A DNA stretch of 64,000 nucleotides from assembly GCA_902788095.1 (NCBI GenBank), contig CADAIT010000005.1, forward strand, positions 62,001 to 126,000, read 5' to 3'. This document shows, piece by piece, positions 7,451 to 16,401 of the stretch. A model generated the notes under the pieces. That model saw nothing but the letters and a program-made list of their open reading frames with translations. It had not been told where the DNA came from and did no database searches. The stretch's first letter is position 1; each line of letters starts with the position of its first letter. Position numbers and translations under genes: made by a program. This stretch comes from an uncultured Bacteroidia bacterium (GTDB taxonomy: Bacteria; Bacteroidota; Bacteroidia; Bacteroidales; UBA932).

Positions 7451-9970
7451 ATGAAGATTCGTCAGTTCAAATACTTCATCCTGACGCTGGGCGCCTTGTG
7501 TCTCTTTTCAAGAATAGTGCCAGCGCAGGCACAACTGCCCCAACTTCCTGTCGATTCCCGTATTCAAAGGGGAACGCTGGGCAGCGGCGTTACCTTTTAC
7601 ATGGTGACGGATCCTACGGTAAAGGGCTATGCCGATGTCGCCATCGTCCAGCGCGACGAACCGCTTTCCCCGGCCAAACGGGAAACCCTCAGCAGCGATT
7701 ACCTGCAGCGCATGCGCATCGCTCCCGGCCCGGAGGGGTATCTCTCCGACACGGACGGTTCCACCGTGTACCGTTTCTGCCATGTGCCGTTCTATCGTCC
7801 CGAAGTCCTGGATTCCACCTTGCTCTATACCTTCAGCCTGGTTGCGCGCTCCAAGGCCCAGCAGGCCGTTATCGTGAGCGGCGACATCGATGCGCCGGAA
7901 CTGAAGAAAAAGCTGGACATCTTTTCCATGCTGGTGCCGCGGATGCTGGTGAAGTCCAACCACCGGCCGGACTATGTGTGGGAGCCTTCTCCCGCGCCGG
8001 TCGTCCAGTTTTATCCGGACGGAAGTGCCGGAGTGAGCGTTTCTTACGCGGGCGCCCGCATCCCTTTCCCGTACATGAACACGGCGCAGGCCCTGGTCAC
8101 CGACCTTTTCGGCATGGAATTCCAGGTTCTGCTGCAGCACCGGCTGGAGTACAATTTCCGGGAGGCCGGCATCCCTTACGGCAGTATTGATTTCAAGGCG
8201 CTCCGCAGTGCCGATTACGGCGGCGACGAACGCTACACCGTATCCGTGCGCGTGGCGCCGGAGAACCTGCACAAGGCCATGCGCGTCATGTCCAACACCA
8301 TTGCCGAGATGGAGGCGACGGGTGTTGGGACGGAAGAATATGCGGAGGCCAAAAAGGTGCTGATGCCCGCCATTTACCGCAAATCGGTGGATACGCCGGC
8401 TCCCGGCTCGCTGGTAAACCGCTGCATCGCCCATTTCCTGTACGGCGCCAACCTGGCTCCGTATGAGGAAACCGTCCGCCTGTTTTCCCGCAAGAACGTG
8501 AGCGACAGCGTGGAAACGCGCCTGTTCAACCGCTTTGCCGACGCCCTTCTGGAGCAGCTGACCAACCTTACCCTGGAATATCGGCAGGCGCCGGACAGCC
8601 TGGACAAGGACGAGGAACTGTTCTATTACAATCTGTCGTACCTGTACGGCTCGGTGGTAAAATCGGGCAACGATTACCGTTGGCATGGAGCCGACACCCT
8701 GGGGATGCAGACCAAGTGCAAGAAAGTCAGGATAAAAAACGAGCGCAGGGAAGCGGTCTCGGGCGGCACCGTCTGGACCTTTTCCAACGGGATGCGCGTC
8801 ATCTATAAACAGGTGCCCCGTACCGGAATTTTTCATTACGAACTGTTGCTGAACGGCGGTCTGGGCCAGATTGAGAATCTGAAAGAAGGGGAGGGCGGTT
8901 ACATCGGCGACATCCTCTCGCTCTACGATGCGGGTGGTCTTCCGGCATGGCACTTCCGCGAGGTGCTGGCGGTAGGCGGCGTAAGCATGGACACCCGTGT
9001 GGACTTGAACAATACGGCCATCAGCGGTGTGGCGCCCTCTTCCCAGCTCCCGTTCCTGCTGAAGGCCTTGCTGGAGCTGGCCAACCACGGCAAACTCAAC
9101 CCGTCCGCATATAATAACTTCCTGGAACAGCAGCGTTTGCGGGATACGGAACTCAATCATGCGCTGACATCGCAGCTGGTGCCCGGCTATGCCTATACGG
9201 AGTGCAGGACGCCGTCGGCCTTGTCGGCCGATACCTGGGAAAAGGCGGAGAAGTTCTTCGCAGCGCGTTTCGCCCGCATGAACGACGGCGTGCTCATCAT
9301 TGCCGGCGACTTGAACGAAAGCAGCGTGAAAAAACTCCTGTGCCAGTATCTGGGCGGTTTCCGGGTGCAGAAGGGGAGTATCCCCCGCAAACAGGTGGAG
9401 TACGCGCCGCTGACGGGCACCCTCACGCTTACGGAAAGCGGGCCGGAGCGGGGCGTACATGTGCTCATGGAGGCGGAATATCCGGTGACGGCGGCGCATT
9501 TCTATACCTCTTGCCTGGCACAGGACCTCTTGCAGCAATGCCTGACCGAGCGTTTGGCGAAATACGGTTTCAGCAGCCGGGTAGAGCTGTTGCCCCTGGT
9601 GCATCCGCGCGAGCGTTTTCAACTGAAAATCAGCTGCTTGCCCCTCCCGCTGGAAAGCCTTCCCGCCGATGTGGACGAGGTGTCGCCCCAGCGTGCGCTC
9701 ACGGCCGTCCGTGCGGCCCTCGGCGATGCTGAGGCACAGCCGGCCGACGCGGCCGACTTCGCCCTGTGGAAGAGTAAGCTGGAGACGCTTGTTTCCCGGC
9801 TCATGTCCACTTCCGCCGGCTTTGTGGAAACCCTGCATGCCCGGTATGCCTGGAACAAGGACGTCGCCACCCGTTATCAGGAAACCATTGCCCGTCTGGC
9901 TCCGGAGGACGTGAGAGCCTTCCTGGCCGCGCTGGCCTCAGGCGGACGCGTAGAATACCTTGTCCCATGA
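7451..9970 (+). CDS. M16-like (insulinase-fold) protein without zinc motif
   Basis: An 839-residue secreted protein: signal peptide ending near VPAQAQ (residue 27), then two M16-type halves. The second half opens with TVWTFSNGMRVIYKQ, the classic strand pair of M16 proteases (LdNGmrV..), and both halves keep the helical C-domains. The catalytic HxxEH and its distal Glu are not found: the matching place of the second half reads EGEGGYIGDIL. It should therefore be a non-catalytic M16 fold, like the inactive partner of two-subunit M16 enzymes, although no active partner is adjacent. ATG 7451 follows a TAATTTTG box. It overlaps the next gene by ATGA. Confidence 0.75.
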   Translation: MKIRQFKYFILTLGALCLFSRIVPAQAQLPQLPVDSRIQRGTLGSGVTFYMVTDPTVKGYADVAIVQRDEPLSPAKRETLSSDYLQRMRIAPGPEGYLSDTDGSTVYRFCHVPFYRPEVLDSTLLYTFSLVARSKAQQAVIVSGDIDAPELKKKLDIFSMLVPRMLVKSNHRPDYVWEPSPAPVVQFYPDGSAGVSVSYAGARIPFPYMNTAQALVTDLFGMEFQVLLQHRLEYNFREAGIPYGSIDFKALRSADYGGDERYTVSVRVAPENLHKAMRVMSNTIAEMEATGVGTEEYAEAKKVLMPAIYRKSVDTPAPGSLVNRCIAHFLYGANLAPYEETVRLFSRKNVSDSVETRLFNRFADALLEQLTNLTLEYRQAPDSLDKDEELFYYNLSYLYGSVVKSGNDYRWHGADTLGMQTKCKKVRIKNERREAVSGGTVWTFSNGMRVIYKQVPRTGIFHYELLLNGGLGQIENLKEGEGGYIGDILSLYDAGGLPAWHFREVLAVGGVSMDTRVDLNNTAISGVAPSSQLPFLLKALLELANHGKLNPSAYNNFLEQQRLRDTELNHALTSQLVPGYAYTECRTPSALSADTWEKAEKFFAARFARMNDGVLIIAGDLNESSVKKLLCQYLGGFRVQKGSIPRKQVEYAPLTGTLTLTESGPERGVHVLMEAEYPVTAAHFYTSCLAQDLLQQCLTERLAKYGFSSRVELLPLVHPRERFQLKISCLPLPLESLPADVDEVSPQRALTAVRAALGDAEAQPADAADFALWKSKLETLVSRLMSTSAGFVETLHARYAWNKDVATRYQETIARLAPEDVRAFLAALASGGRVEYLVP

Positions 9971-10566
9971 GCAGCGCATTCGGCACCATTATAGAAATCG
10001 GCGACGTCCTGGTATCCGAGGACGTGGTCCTGGAATACTTTGCCTGTGACTATGCCGTCTGCAAGGGCCGGTGCTGCATTGTCGGCGACAGCGGTGCGCC
10101 GCTCAAGGAAGAAGAATTGGAGCCGATAGAAGCCAATTACGACGCCTTCAGCCCGCTCATGACCGCGGAGGGCCGTGCCGCCGTCGAGGCCAAAGGCTTT
10201 TTCGAGATAGACCGGGACGGAGACCTGGTGACGCCCCTGGTGCCCGGCAGCGAAGAATGTGCTTTCTGCCATTTCCGGGACGGCAGTTGTTTCTGCGCCA
10301 TCGAACGGCAGTTCTGCAAGGGGCTGTCCACTTTCAAGAAGCCTATTTCCTGCTCGCTGTATCCCATCCGCGTGGCGGAGCTGGGCGGCGGCCGGGTAGG
10401 GCTGAACCTGCATCGCTGGGACATCTGCAAGGAGGCCTATGAAAAAGGACGCCGCGAAGGAATCCGGGTGTACCAGTTCCTTCGCGGACCGCTTACAGAT
10501 GCCTTCGGGGAGGAGTTTTACTCGGCCTTGGAGGCGGCTGCCAAAATGCTCATAGCAGCCTCGTAA
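9967..10566 (+). CDS. DUF3109 cysteine-rich protein
   Basis: A 199-residue cytosolic protein of the DUF3109 family. Cysteine clusters are visible in CDYAVCKGRCCIVGDSG (about residues 27-43), ECAFCHFRDGSCFCAIERQFC (about 98-118) and KKPISCSLYPIR. Such spacing suggests a bound metal or Fe-S cluster, but no reaction is established for the family. It is coupled to the M16-like gene by a 4-base overlap. Its last 49 bases overlap the end of the convergent gene on the minus strand, so both C-termini are encoded by the same DNA. Confidence 0.85.
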   Translation: MSSAFGTIIEIGDVLVSEDVVLEYFACDYAVCKGRCCIVGDSGAPLKEEELEPIEANYDAFSPLMTAEGRAAVEAKGFFEIDRDGDLVTPLVPGSEECAFCHFRDGSCFCAIERQFCKGLSTFKKPISCSLYPIRVAELGGGRVGLNLHRWDICKEAYEKGRREGIRVYQFLRGPLTDAFGEEFYSALEAAAKMLIAAS

Positions 10567-10745
10567 TCATTTTCGTTCACCTTGACTTCGATGGGCCTCG
10601 CAAAGCCCAGGGAAGGGTAGGAGGAGTCTGCGCCGAAGACGCCGGCAGGAATGCCGTTGTCGCCCAGCAGGGCTGCGCACAAGTCGGCCTGGACCTTCTC
10701 GTTGAAGGTGGCCACGGTTTTGAAGGATTGGGTATCAGTTGCCAT
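10518..10745 (-). CDS. small DUF2007-like protein
   Basis: A 75-residue protein from MATDTQSFKTVATFNEKV. The pattern (VATF, then an A-rich helix ADLCAALLGDNGIPAGVFG, and a closing IEVKVNENDYEAAMSIL) matches DUF2007 'putative signal transducing' proteins, ferredoxin-like small domains of unknown ligand. Last gene of the 13188-10518 operon, starting 11 bases inside the previous gene. Frames beginning further upstream would lie wholly within that gene. Confidence 0.7.
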   Translation of the reverse strand: MATDTQSFKTVATFNEKVQADLCAALLGDNGIPAGVFGADSSYPSLGFARPIEVKVNENDYEAAMSILAAASKAE

Positions 10746-11202
10746 AGGTGTTGATTTTATGGTCGATTGCCGAAACAATGCGTGCCAGGTCCCGGACCGG
10801 GCCTTCTGCCTGGAATCCGTCCAGCATCGGTTCAATGGTAATGTAGTCTTCCCACAGGCGCATGACGCGCATGAATCCAGTCAGATGGTATCGGCAGCCG
10901 CCGTTTTCCGTTTCGCCGGCCTTTACATAGCCGCGGGAAGCCATGGCGGCATGGATGAGCGCCCAGTGCTCCGCAGGGTCTCCCTGGGCGTGAATGTTGC
11001 GTTTGGCGTAACCGAAATAGGGATATGCCAGAGAGACGACGGCAAACATGGCGCCAATGTACGCAATGGATTTCCATCCGTGCCGGAAGGCCACGCTCAC
11101 GTCGCCGGAAACGAAACCGGTGAGCATGAGCGCAGTGATAATCACCACAAAGATGATGCAGATTTGCAGCAGGTATTTGAAAGCTCTTCTGAGGTAAGTC
11201 AT
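10735..11202 (-). CDS. inner-membrane protein of unknown function
   Basis: A 155-residue protein with two predicted membrane segments, about residues 11-31 (LLQICIIFVVIITALMLTGF) and 45-63 (IAYIGAMFAVVSLAYPYFG), and a cytosolic C-terminal domain of about 90 residues. It is small, Bacteroidales-like and not otherwise recognised. It begins 4 bases inside the end of hemW and overlaps the DUF2007-like gene, so the three are translationally coupled. Confidence 0.75.
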   Translation of the reverse strand: MTYLRRAFKYLLQICIIFVVIITALMLTGFVSGDVSVAFRHGWKSIAYIGAMFAVVSLAYPYFGYAKRNIHAQGDPAEHWALIHAAMASRGYVKAGETENGGCRYHLTGFMRVMRLWEDYITIEPMLDGFQAEGPVRDLARIVSAIDHKINTYGN

Positions 11203-12275
11203 GCCAGTTCTCTTATGATTTCATCGGATACAAAAAAGTGGCTTTCCGGGATGCGGTAGCGACGGCCGGTTTTCACCAGTGCCCCTTCCCGGATAAGGCG
11301 CTGGATGTCCTCCGTTTTGCAGTTGGCCATGAGGAATTCCCCGTCTATGCCCCGGGCCGTCCGGAGAGCCAGCATGAGGGTTTCCACTTTTTCGTCTTCC
11401 ACGCTCAGGGATTCGCTGGTGCGCGTGTAGCCGTTCAGCTCCGGCGTGTTCCAGCTGCGGTCCCGTCCGCTGAACGAGTGGGCCGACGGACCCAGTCCCA
11501 CATAGGGGTGCCGTTGCCAGTAGCCGCTGTTGTGGATGGCTTCGAACCCGGGTTTGGCAAAATTGGAAATCTCGTAGTGGTTATAGCCGGCAGCGGCCAT
11601 TTTGCCGCAGAGGATGTCGTACTGGTGCCGGCACAGCTCGTCCGGGGCTTCTTCGTATTCCCCGTTTTCCAGCCGCTGAGCCAGCACATTATCTCCTTCG
11701 ACGGTGAGCTGGTAGCAGGAAATGTGCTCCGGTCCCAGGGCAATGGCCTCGTCGATGGTGGCTTCCCACATGGCGTCTGACAGGTTGGACAGGCCGAAGA
11801 TAAGGTCGATGCTCACATTCTCGAAGCCGGCCTTGCGTGCCAGGCGGAAGGCTTCGCGGGCGCCTTCTGCCGAGTGCCGGCGTCCCATCCATCGGAGCAG
11901 CTGGTCGTCCAGTGACTGTATGCCCATGCTTATCCGGTTGACGCCGAGCAGCTTCAGGCTTTCCAGATAGGGGAGGCCCTTTTCCACCAAGTCTTCCGGG
12001 TTGCATTCCATGGTGAACTCCATGTAGGGGCCTCCATGGCCGCATTCTTCCAGCGTCAGCAGGATGCGGGTAAGGTTGGAAAGGGGCAGCACAGATGGTG
12101 TGCCGCCCCCAAAATACAAGGTTTTGAGGCTGCCGTCCATTTCTGCCGCACGGTCGCGGATTTCCTGGCACAACTGCCGGGTGTAGGCATCGTAAACGCC
12201 TTCACCGGGGATTTCCGAATAGAAATCGCAGTAAATGCAGAAACTTTTGCAGAAAGGGACGTGGATGTAAATCAT
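11199..12275 (-). CDS. hemW: radical SAM heme chaperone HemW
   Basis: A 358-residue radical SAM protein. The 4Fe-4S motif CxxxCxxC is in VPFCKSFCIYCDFYS at the N-terminus, followed by LKTLYFGGGTPSVLP and the RISMGIQSLDDQLLRWMGRRH block. HemW-type proteins deliver heme to respiratory proteins; older annotations call them oxygen-independent coproporphyrinogen III oxidase. The CxxxCxxCxF arrangement and the modest length favour HemW over HemN. Second gene of an operon, 1 base after the coiled-coil gene. Confidence 0.92.
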   Translation of the reverse strand: MIYIHVPFCKSFCIYCDFYSEIPGEGVYDAYTRQLCQEIRDRAAEMDGSLKTLYFGGGTPSVLPLSNLTRILLTLEECGHGGPYMEFTMECNPEDLVEKGLPYLESLKLLGVNRISMGIQSLDDQLLRWMGRRHSAEGAREAFRLARKAGFENVSIDLIFGLSNLSDAMWEATIDEAIALGPEHISCYQLTVEGDNVLAQRLENGEYEEAPDELCRHQYDILCGKMAAAGYNHYEISNFAKPGFEAIHNSGYWQRHPYVGLGPSAHSFSGRDRSWNTPELNGYTRTSESLSVEDEKVETLMLALRTARGIDGEFLMANCKTEDIQRLIREGALVKTGRRYRIPESHFFVSDEIIRELA

Positions 12276-12276
12276 A

Positions 12277-13188
12277 CTACCTTAACATGCATTCAGCGCG
12301 GCCCAGGAGGCTCTGTCCGGAGTAAACTTCCAGCGTGTACACGCCTTTCACAAACTCGCCGGTGTCGTTGATATAGATGGTAAGGTCCACTTCGTTGCCT
12401 TCGTAGTCCACTTCACGGGAGGCCGTGGCCTGCAGGACTTCTCCGCCTACGGTAAAGCTGGTGGATTCCGTGTTGCTGAGCAGGATTCCTTCCGGGTCTT
12501 TTACGCGTACATAAATACGCTGGGGGCCTTTGTCCGCCAGGGAATTCTCCACCAGCGAGAGGTTGGCGGTCATGTAGCGGACGCGGCTGTGGCGGTCGCC
12601 GGTTTTATCGTTGCCGTAATGGGCCAGCAGCGAGATGCCGCGCGCCTTGAGGATTTTGCCGGCACTGACCTGGGACGACAGGTTTTCCACCTGCTGGGTG
12701 AGCTGCTCGTTGACGGCGCGGCTCTCGGCGGCTTCGCGGCGGGCTGCGGCGGCATCGGCCGTAAGTTTCTTGTTCAAGGTGTTCAGGGAGTCAATCTGGA
12801 CGATATAGCCCTTCATGATGGCACGCAGGGTGCCCAGCTCCTTCTCGTACTGGCGGATTTTGGCGCGGTTGGTGGCTTCCGTTTTGCTCAGTTTTTCAAT
12901 GAGCAGGGCCACTTGCTCGCGGGACGTGTCCAGTTGGTGATTGATGCTTTCGTAGTCTGAGCTGAGGCTGTTGAAATCGTCCTGGAGGGTGACCATCTGC
13001 TGGGCAAGCTCCGCTTTTTCCGTTTCCAGGTCGCTTATCAGGGCGTTGCGTTGATAAAGCATATAGCCCAGCACGCATGCCAGCGCAACGGCAATGGCGG
13101 CGAGGACGAACATAAGGGTACGGGGTCCTTTTTTCTCTTTTCTTTCGCGCTCTTCGCGCTCGATTCTCTGGAGGGGATCTTCTGCCAT
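12277..13188 (-). CDS. membrane-anchored coiled-coil protein
   Basis: A 303-residue protein. A charged N-terminus (MAEDPLQRIEREERERKEKK) precedes one membrane helix (about residues 24-43, TLMFVLAAIAVALACVLGYM), a coiled coil of about 130 residues and a C-terminal beta-rich domain (about 190-303). The start was set at MAEDP, 24 bases from a TATATTTG box; an ATG 33 codons upstream would read through the promoter. Role unknown; the arrangement suggests a structural envelope protein. Confidence 0.78.
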   Translation of the reverse strand: MAEDPLQRIEREERERKEKKGPRTLMFVLAAIAVALACVLGYMLYQRNALISDLETEKAELAQQMVTLQDDFNSLSSDYESINHQLDTSREQVALLIEKLSKTEATNRAKIRQYEKELGTLRAIMKGYIVQIDSLNTLNKKLTADAAAARREAAESRAVNEQLTQQVENLSSQVSAGKILKARGISLLAHYGNDKTGDRHSRVRYMTANLSLVENSLADKGPQRIYVRVKDPEGILLSNTESTSFTVGGEVLQATASREVDYEGNEVDLTIYINDTGEFVKGVYTLEVYSGQSLLGRAECMLR

Positions 13189-13210
13189 GATGTTACTATT
13201 TTTATTTCGT

Positions 13211-13230
13211 ACAAATATAGCTATATTTGT
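13211..13230. promoter_or_regulatory. palindromic divergent promoter
   Basis: A perfect 20-bp palindrome (ACAAATATAG and its complement) contains TATATTTG on both strands: plus 13222-13229 toward the aminopeptidase, minus 13212-13219 toward the coiled-coil/hemW operon. A clear TTG is not seen at the standard distance on either side. Confidence 0.6.
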
Positions 13231-13253
13231 GCAAATATCATGCTGAATAGCGT

Positions 13254-15059
13254 ATGGAAAATGTTTATTATGCCCGTATAGAGGCACTTCGGGCCCTCAT
13301 GAAGGAAAATGCCTGGGATATCGTCATCCTTACCGGCAGCGACCCGCATGCCAGTGAATATCCCGCTACGCGCTGGAAACAAGTGGAATGGCTTTCCGGA
13401 TTCACCGGAGAAGCCGGAGACCTGGTCGTTACGCAGGACCATGCCGGCCTGTGGACGGATACCCGTTACTTCATACAGGCGGTCAAGCAGCTTGCCGGCA
13501 CGGGCGTGGAACTGCACAAGATGCGCGTGCCGGAACAGGTGCCCATCCCCGAATGGATTGCCTCGCTGGAGATGGACGAGCCCGTTATCGCCGTAGATGG
13601 CCTGTGCCAGCGGGTTACCGCCATACGGGAACTGCAGGGAAAGGTCCCGTCGGCCGTGATTGTCCCGGTGCCGGACCTGCTCAATGCCTTGTGGGAGGGC
13701 CGTCCCGCCATTCCCTGTACGCCCGTCATCACCCTGGGCGAAGACCTCACCGGCGAAAGCCGCGAAGCCCGCATCCAGTGGCTGCGCAAGTGGCTGGTGT
13801 GCCGGGGCGCGGACGCCATCCTGGTCACGGCGCTGGACGAGGTCGCCTGGCTGCTGAACGTGCGCGGCTCGGATATCGCCTACAATCCGCTGGTCATTTC
13901 CTATCTGCTGGTCACCCTGGACGATGTTTCCTGGTTCGTCCGCAAGGATGCGTACGCAGACCCGGATCCGGACACGGCCGATACTTTTGAAGAGCTCCGC
14001 GCCGACGGAATCTCCATCTGCGACTATTCAGACGTGAATTTCACGCTGGCCTCGCTGCGGGAAAACGGCGTGGACCGCATCTGCGTGGACCCTTCCACCC
14101 TCAATATCTACCTGCGGGATGCCATCGACGAAGGCGAGCAGGTGCCGGAGGTGGATGAATGTGAGTCGCCCGTGGCCCTTCGCAAAGCCATGAAAAACGA
14201 CGTGGAGATAGCCGGCATGCGGGAAGCGCATCTGGAAGACGGCCTGGTGATGGAGCAGTTCCTGTACTGGGTGGAGCAACATGCCGGCAGCGTGAACGAG
14301 TGGGAAGCCGCCTGCTACCTGGGCAGCCTCCGTGCGCAGATTTCCGGTTACAGGGGAGACAGCTTCGAGACCATATCGGCCTATGGCCCTTCCGCGGCCC
14401 TGCCGCATTACTCCACTCCCTCGGAGGGTTCGGCGCTGCTGGAGGCTCACGGGCTGTACCTGTGCGACTCGGGCGGCCAGTACCTCTTCGGCACGACGGA
14501 CATTACACGCACCGTTCCGCTGGGGCCCTGCACCGCGCTGGAGCGCGAAGACTACACGCTTGTGCTGAAGGGACATATCGATTTGTCCATGGCCGTGTTC
14601 CCCAAGGGGACCTGCGGGCCGCACCTGGATATCCTGGCGCGCGGGCCGCTGTGGCGTTACAAGCGCAATTTCGGCCACGGAACCGGCCACGGCGTGGGAT
14701 TCTTCCTGGGCGTGCACGAAGGGCCGCACGAATTCCGCCAGAACTTTAACGCGGTGCCGTTCCAGGCGGGTTTCGTCGTAACGGACGAGCCGGGCATGTA
14801 CCGCGAGGGCATGCATGGCGTCCGTCACGAAAACGTGCTTCTGTGCCGTTCCCTCGGCGACAACGAATTCGGCTCATGGCTGGGCTTCGAGCCGCTTACC
14901 CTGTGCCACTATGACACCTCCTGCCTGATGGCGGACCTCCTCACGGAAGAAGAACGCAACTGGCTCAATGCCTACAACGAACGCGTATATAAAACATTAA
15001 GTCCCCGCCTTCCGGCCGACGTGGCCGAATGGCTCAGAAACAAAACCCTGCCGATATGA
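13254..15059 (+). CDS. Xaa-Pro aminopeptidase (M24B)
   Basis: A 601-residue, three-domain prolyl aminopeptidase that removes N-terminal residues preceding proline. The two creatinase-like N-terminal domains span about 1-310, the pita-bread domain about 312-535. The five metal ligands are visible: D405 (CDSGGQY), D416 (TTDITR), H479 (GHGTGHG), E512 (TDEPGMY) and E526 (RHENVLL). No signal peptide, so cytosolic. The alternative ATG at 13239 meets a stop after three codons, which fixes the start. Overlaps the esterase gene by ATGA. Confidence 0.95.
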   Translation: MENVYYARIEALRALMKENAWDIVILTGSDPHASEYPATRWKQVEWLSGFTGEAGDLVVTQDHAGLWTDTRYFIQAVKQLAGTGVELHKMRVPEQVPIPEWIASLEMDEPVIAVDGLCQRVTAIRELQGKVPSAVIVPVPDLLNALWEGRPAIPCTPVITLGEDLTGESREARIQWLRKWLVCRGADAILVTALDEVAWLLNVRGSDIAYNPLVISYLLVTLDDVSWFVRKDAYADPDPDTADTFEELRADGISICDYSDVNFTLASLRENGVDRICVDPSTLNIYLRDAIDEGEQVPEVDECESPVALRKAMKNDVEIAGMREAHLEDGLVMEQFLYWVEQHAGSVNEWEAACYLGSLRAQISGYRGDSFETISAYGPSAALPHYSTPSEGSALLEAHGLYLCDSGGQYLFGTTDITRTVPLGPCTALEREDYTLVLKGHIDLSMAVFPKGTCGPHLDILARGPLWRYKRNFGHGTGHGVGFFLGVHEGPHEFRQNFNAVPFQAGFVVTDEPGMYREGMHGVRHENVLLCRSLGDNEFGSWLGFEPLTLCHYDTSCLMADLLTEEERNWLNAYNERVYKTLSPRLPADVAEWLRNKTLPI

Positions 15060-15919
15060 AAAAAGTAATCTCCCTGGCTCTGGGGATGCTGCTGGCCGTA
15101 ACGGTGCTGGCACAGAGCAAAATAGTCACGGAAAGCATTCAAAGCAAGTATCTTGGCTGTGAGCAAAAGTACAATGTATATCTGCCCGACGGCTATGACG
15201 CCTGCAAGACGTACCCCGTCATCTACCTGCTGCACGGGCTCTGGGGCAACTACTCGGACTGGGTCAAGCTGGGCGGAATGAAAATTGTGACCGACGAGCT
15301 GATCGGCACGGGCGAACTGCGCCCGGTGGTGATTGTGATGCCCAATGCCGGCGACGAGGACGTCCATACCTACCAGAACGGTTACTTCAACGTGGAAAAC
15401 TGGCCCTACGAGGACTTCTTTTTTCAGGAGTTCCTTCCCATGGTGGAGAAAAAGTTCGCCTGCGGCGGCAGCAAAGGACGCCGTGCCGTCATGGGCTTGT
15501 CGATGGGCGGCGGCGGTTCCATTGCATACGCCCAGCGGCATCCGGAACTGTTTTCCAGCAGTTACGGCATGAGCGCCTGGCTTGACAACAAGCACCGGGA
15601 AGTCCGCGGCACCGATATCCCCGACAGCAAGCTTATCCTCACCGACAAAGCCGTCCGCGAGCATTCCGCCCTGGACTTCATGGACCGGGCCGACGCGGCC
15701 ACCATCGAGCGCCTGAAGACGGTGGAATGGTTCCTGGACTGCGGTGACGACGACTCCCTCATGTCCCTGTCCGTGGAGCTGTATCTGAAAATGAAAAAGG
15801 CGGGACTCCACAGCGAACTGCGCGTCCGCAATGGCGCCCACACCTGGGAATATTGGCACACCGCCCTCCGCCTCTCCCTTCCTTTCGCCAGCCGTAACTT
15901 TACGGTGAACGAAAACTAA
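15056..15919 (+). CDS. secreted alpha/beta-hydrolase, esterase D / feruloyl-esterase type
   Basis: A 287-residue protein with signal peptide (MKKVISLALGMLLAVTVLAQ) and an esterase fold of the putative-esterase (CE1-like) family. The nucleophile elbow GLSMGG gives S149, an acidic residue lies in DCGDDDS (about 231-233), and the histidine is H262 in NGAHTWEYW. Substrate unknown; acyl groups on carbohydrates are typical. The start at MKKV overlaps the aminopeptidase stop; an ATG nine codons earlier would not give a signal peptide at the N-terminus. The last 4 bases overlap the convergent DUF4252 gene. Confidence 0.88.
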   Translation: MKKVISLALGMLLAVTVLAQSKIVTESIQSKYLGCEQKYNVYLPDGYDACKTYPVIYLLHGLWGNYSDWVKLGGMKIVTDELIGTGELRPVVIVMPNAGDEDVHTYQNGYFNVENWPYEDFFFQEFLPMVEKKFACGGSKGRRAVMGLSMGGGGSIAYAQRHPELFSSSYGMSAWLDNKHREVRGTDIPDSKLILTDKAVREHSALDFMDRADAATIERLKTVEWFLDCGDDDSLMSLSVELYLKMKKAGLHSELRVRNGAHTWEYWHTALRLSLPFASRNFTVNEN

Positions 15920-16401
15920 TCCGCGGCGGCCGTAGCAAGGATGTTCTCCATCTGCTGGCGGTCTATCTTCCCGTCGAAGGAGATGTAGGAAACCTCGTCT
16001 TCCTGCCTGGCCAGCAAGACGAAGGAGTTCACGGTCTTCTCGTCGCCCACCGTGTACATGCGGACCACTTCGCCGTTGTCTTTGGCTTCCATCAGGAGTT
16101 CGTACTTGCCGGAGTCGATGAACTTTTTCACGTCGGCGTAGAGCTTTTCGCCGATTTCGGCGTTGCTGCAGTTCAGGACGTAGAATCCGGTCATGGACTT
16201 GATGATGGAAGAGAAGTTGACGTCTTTGTCGTTGAATTCCATATCGGGAATTTTGCCGATGATACGGAACATGGCGGGAGAAATATAGACGGCTTCCATT
16301 CCGGGGAGGTCCGAGTATTTGCTATACAGTTGTTTCCCGCTTTGGGCCAGGGCCGATACGCTCAGCGCAAGCAAGGTTAAGAAAGTAATAAAGCGTTTCA
16401 T
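15916..16401 (-). CDS. secreted DUF4252 protein (distal)
   Basis: A 161-residue protein with signal peptide (MKRFITFLTLLALSVSALAQ) and one DUF4252 domain (…AMFRIIGKIPDMEFNDKD…, ELLMEAKDNGEVVRMYTVGD). Last gene of the sigma-factor operon, starting in an ATGA overlap with the putative anti-sigma gene. It is paralogous to the first gene of the operon: both keep the LLMEAKD/LIMEAKD and R-Y/I-G-D/N blocks. Role unknown; perhaps an envelope sensor or regulon product. Confidence 0.85.
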   Translation of the reverse strand: MKRFITFLTLLALSVSALAQSGKQLYSKYSDLPGMEAVYISPAMFRIIGKIPDMEFNDKDVNFSSIIKSMTGFYVLNCSNAEIGEKLYADVKKFIDSGKYELLMEAKDNGEVVRMYTVGDEKTVNSFVLLARQEDEVSYISFDGKIDRQQMENILATAAAD

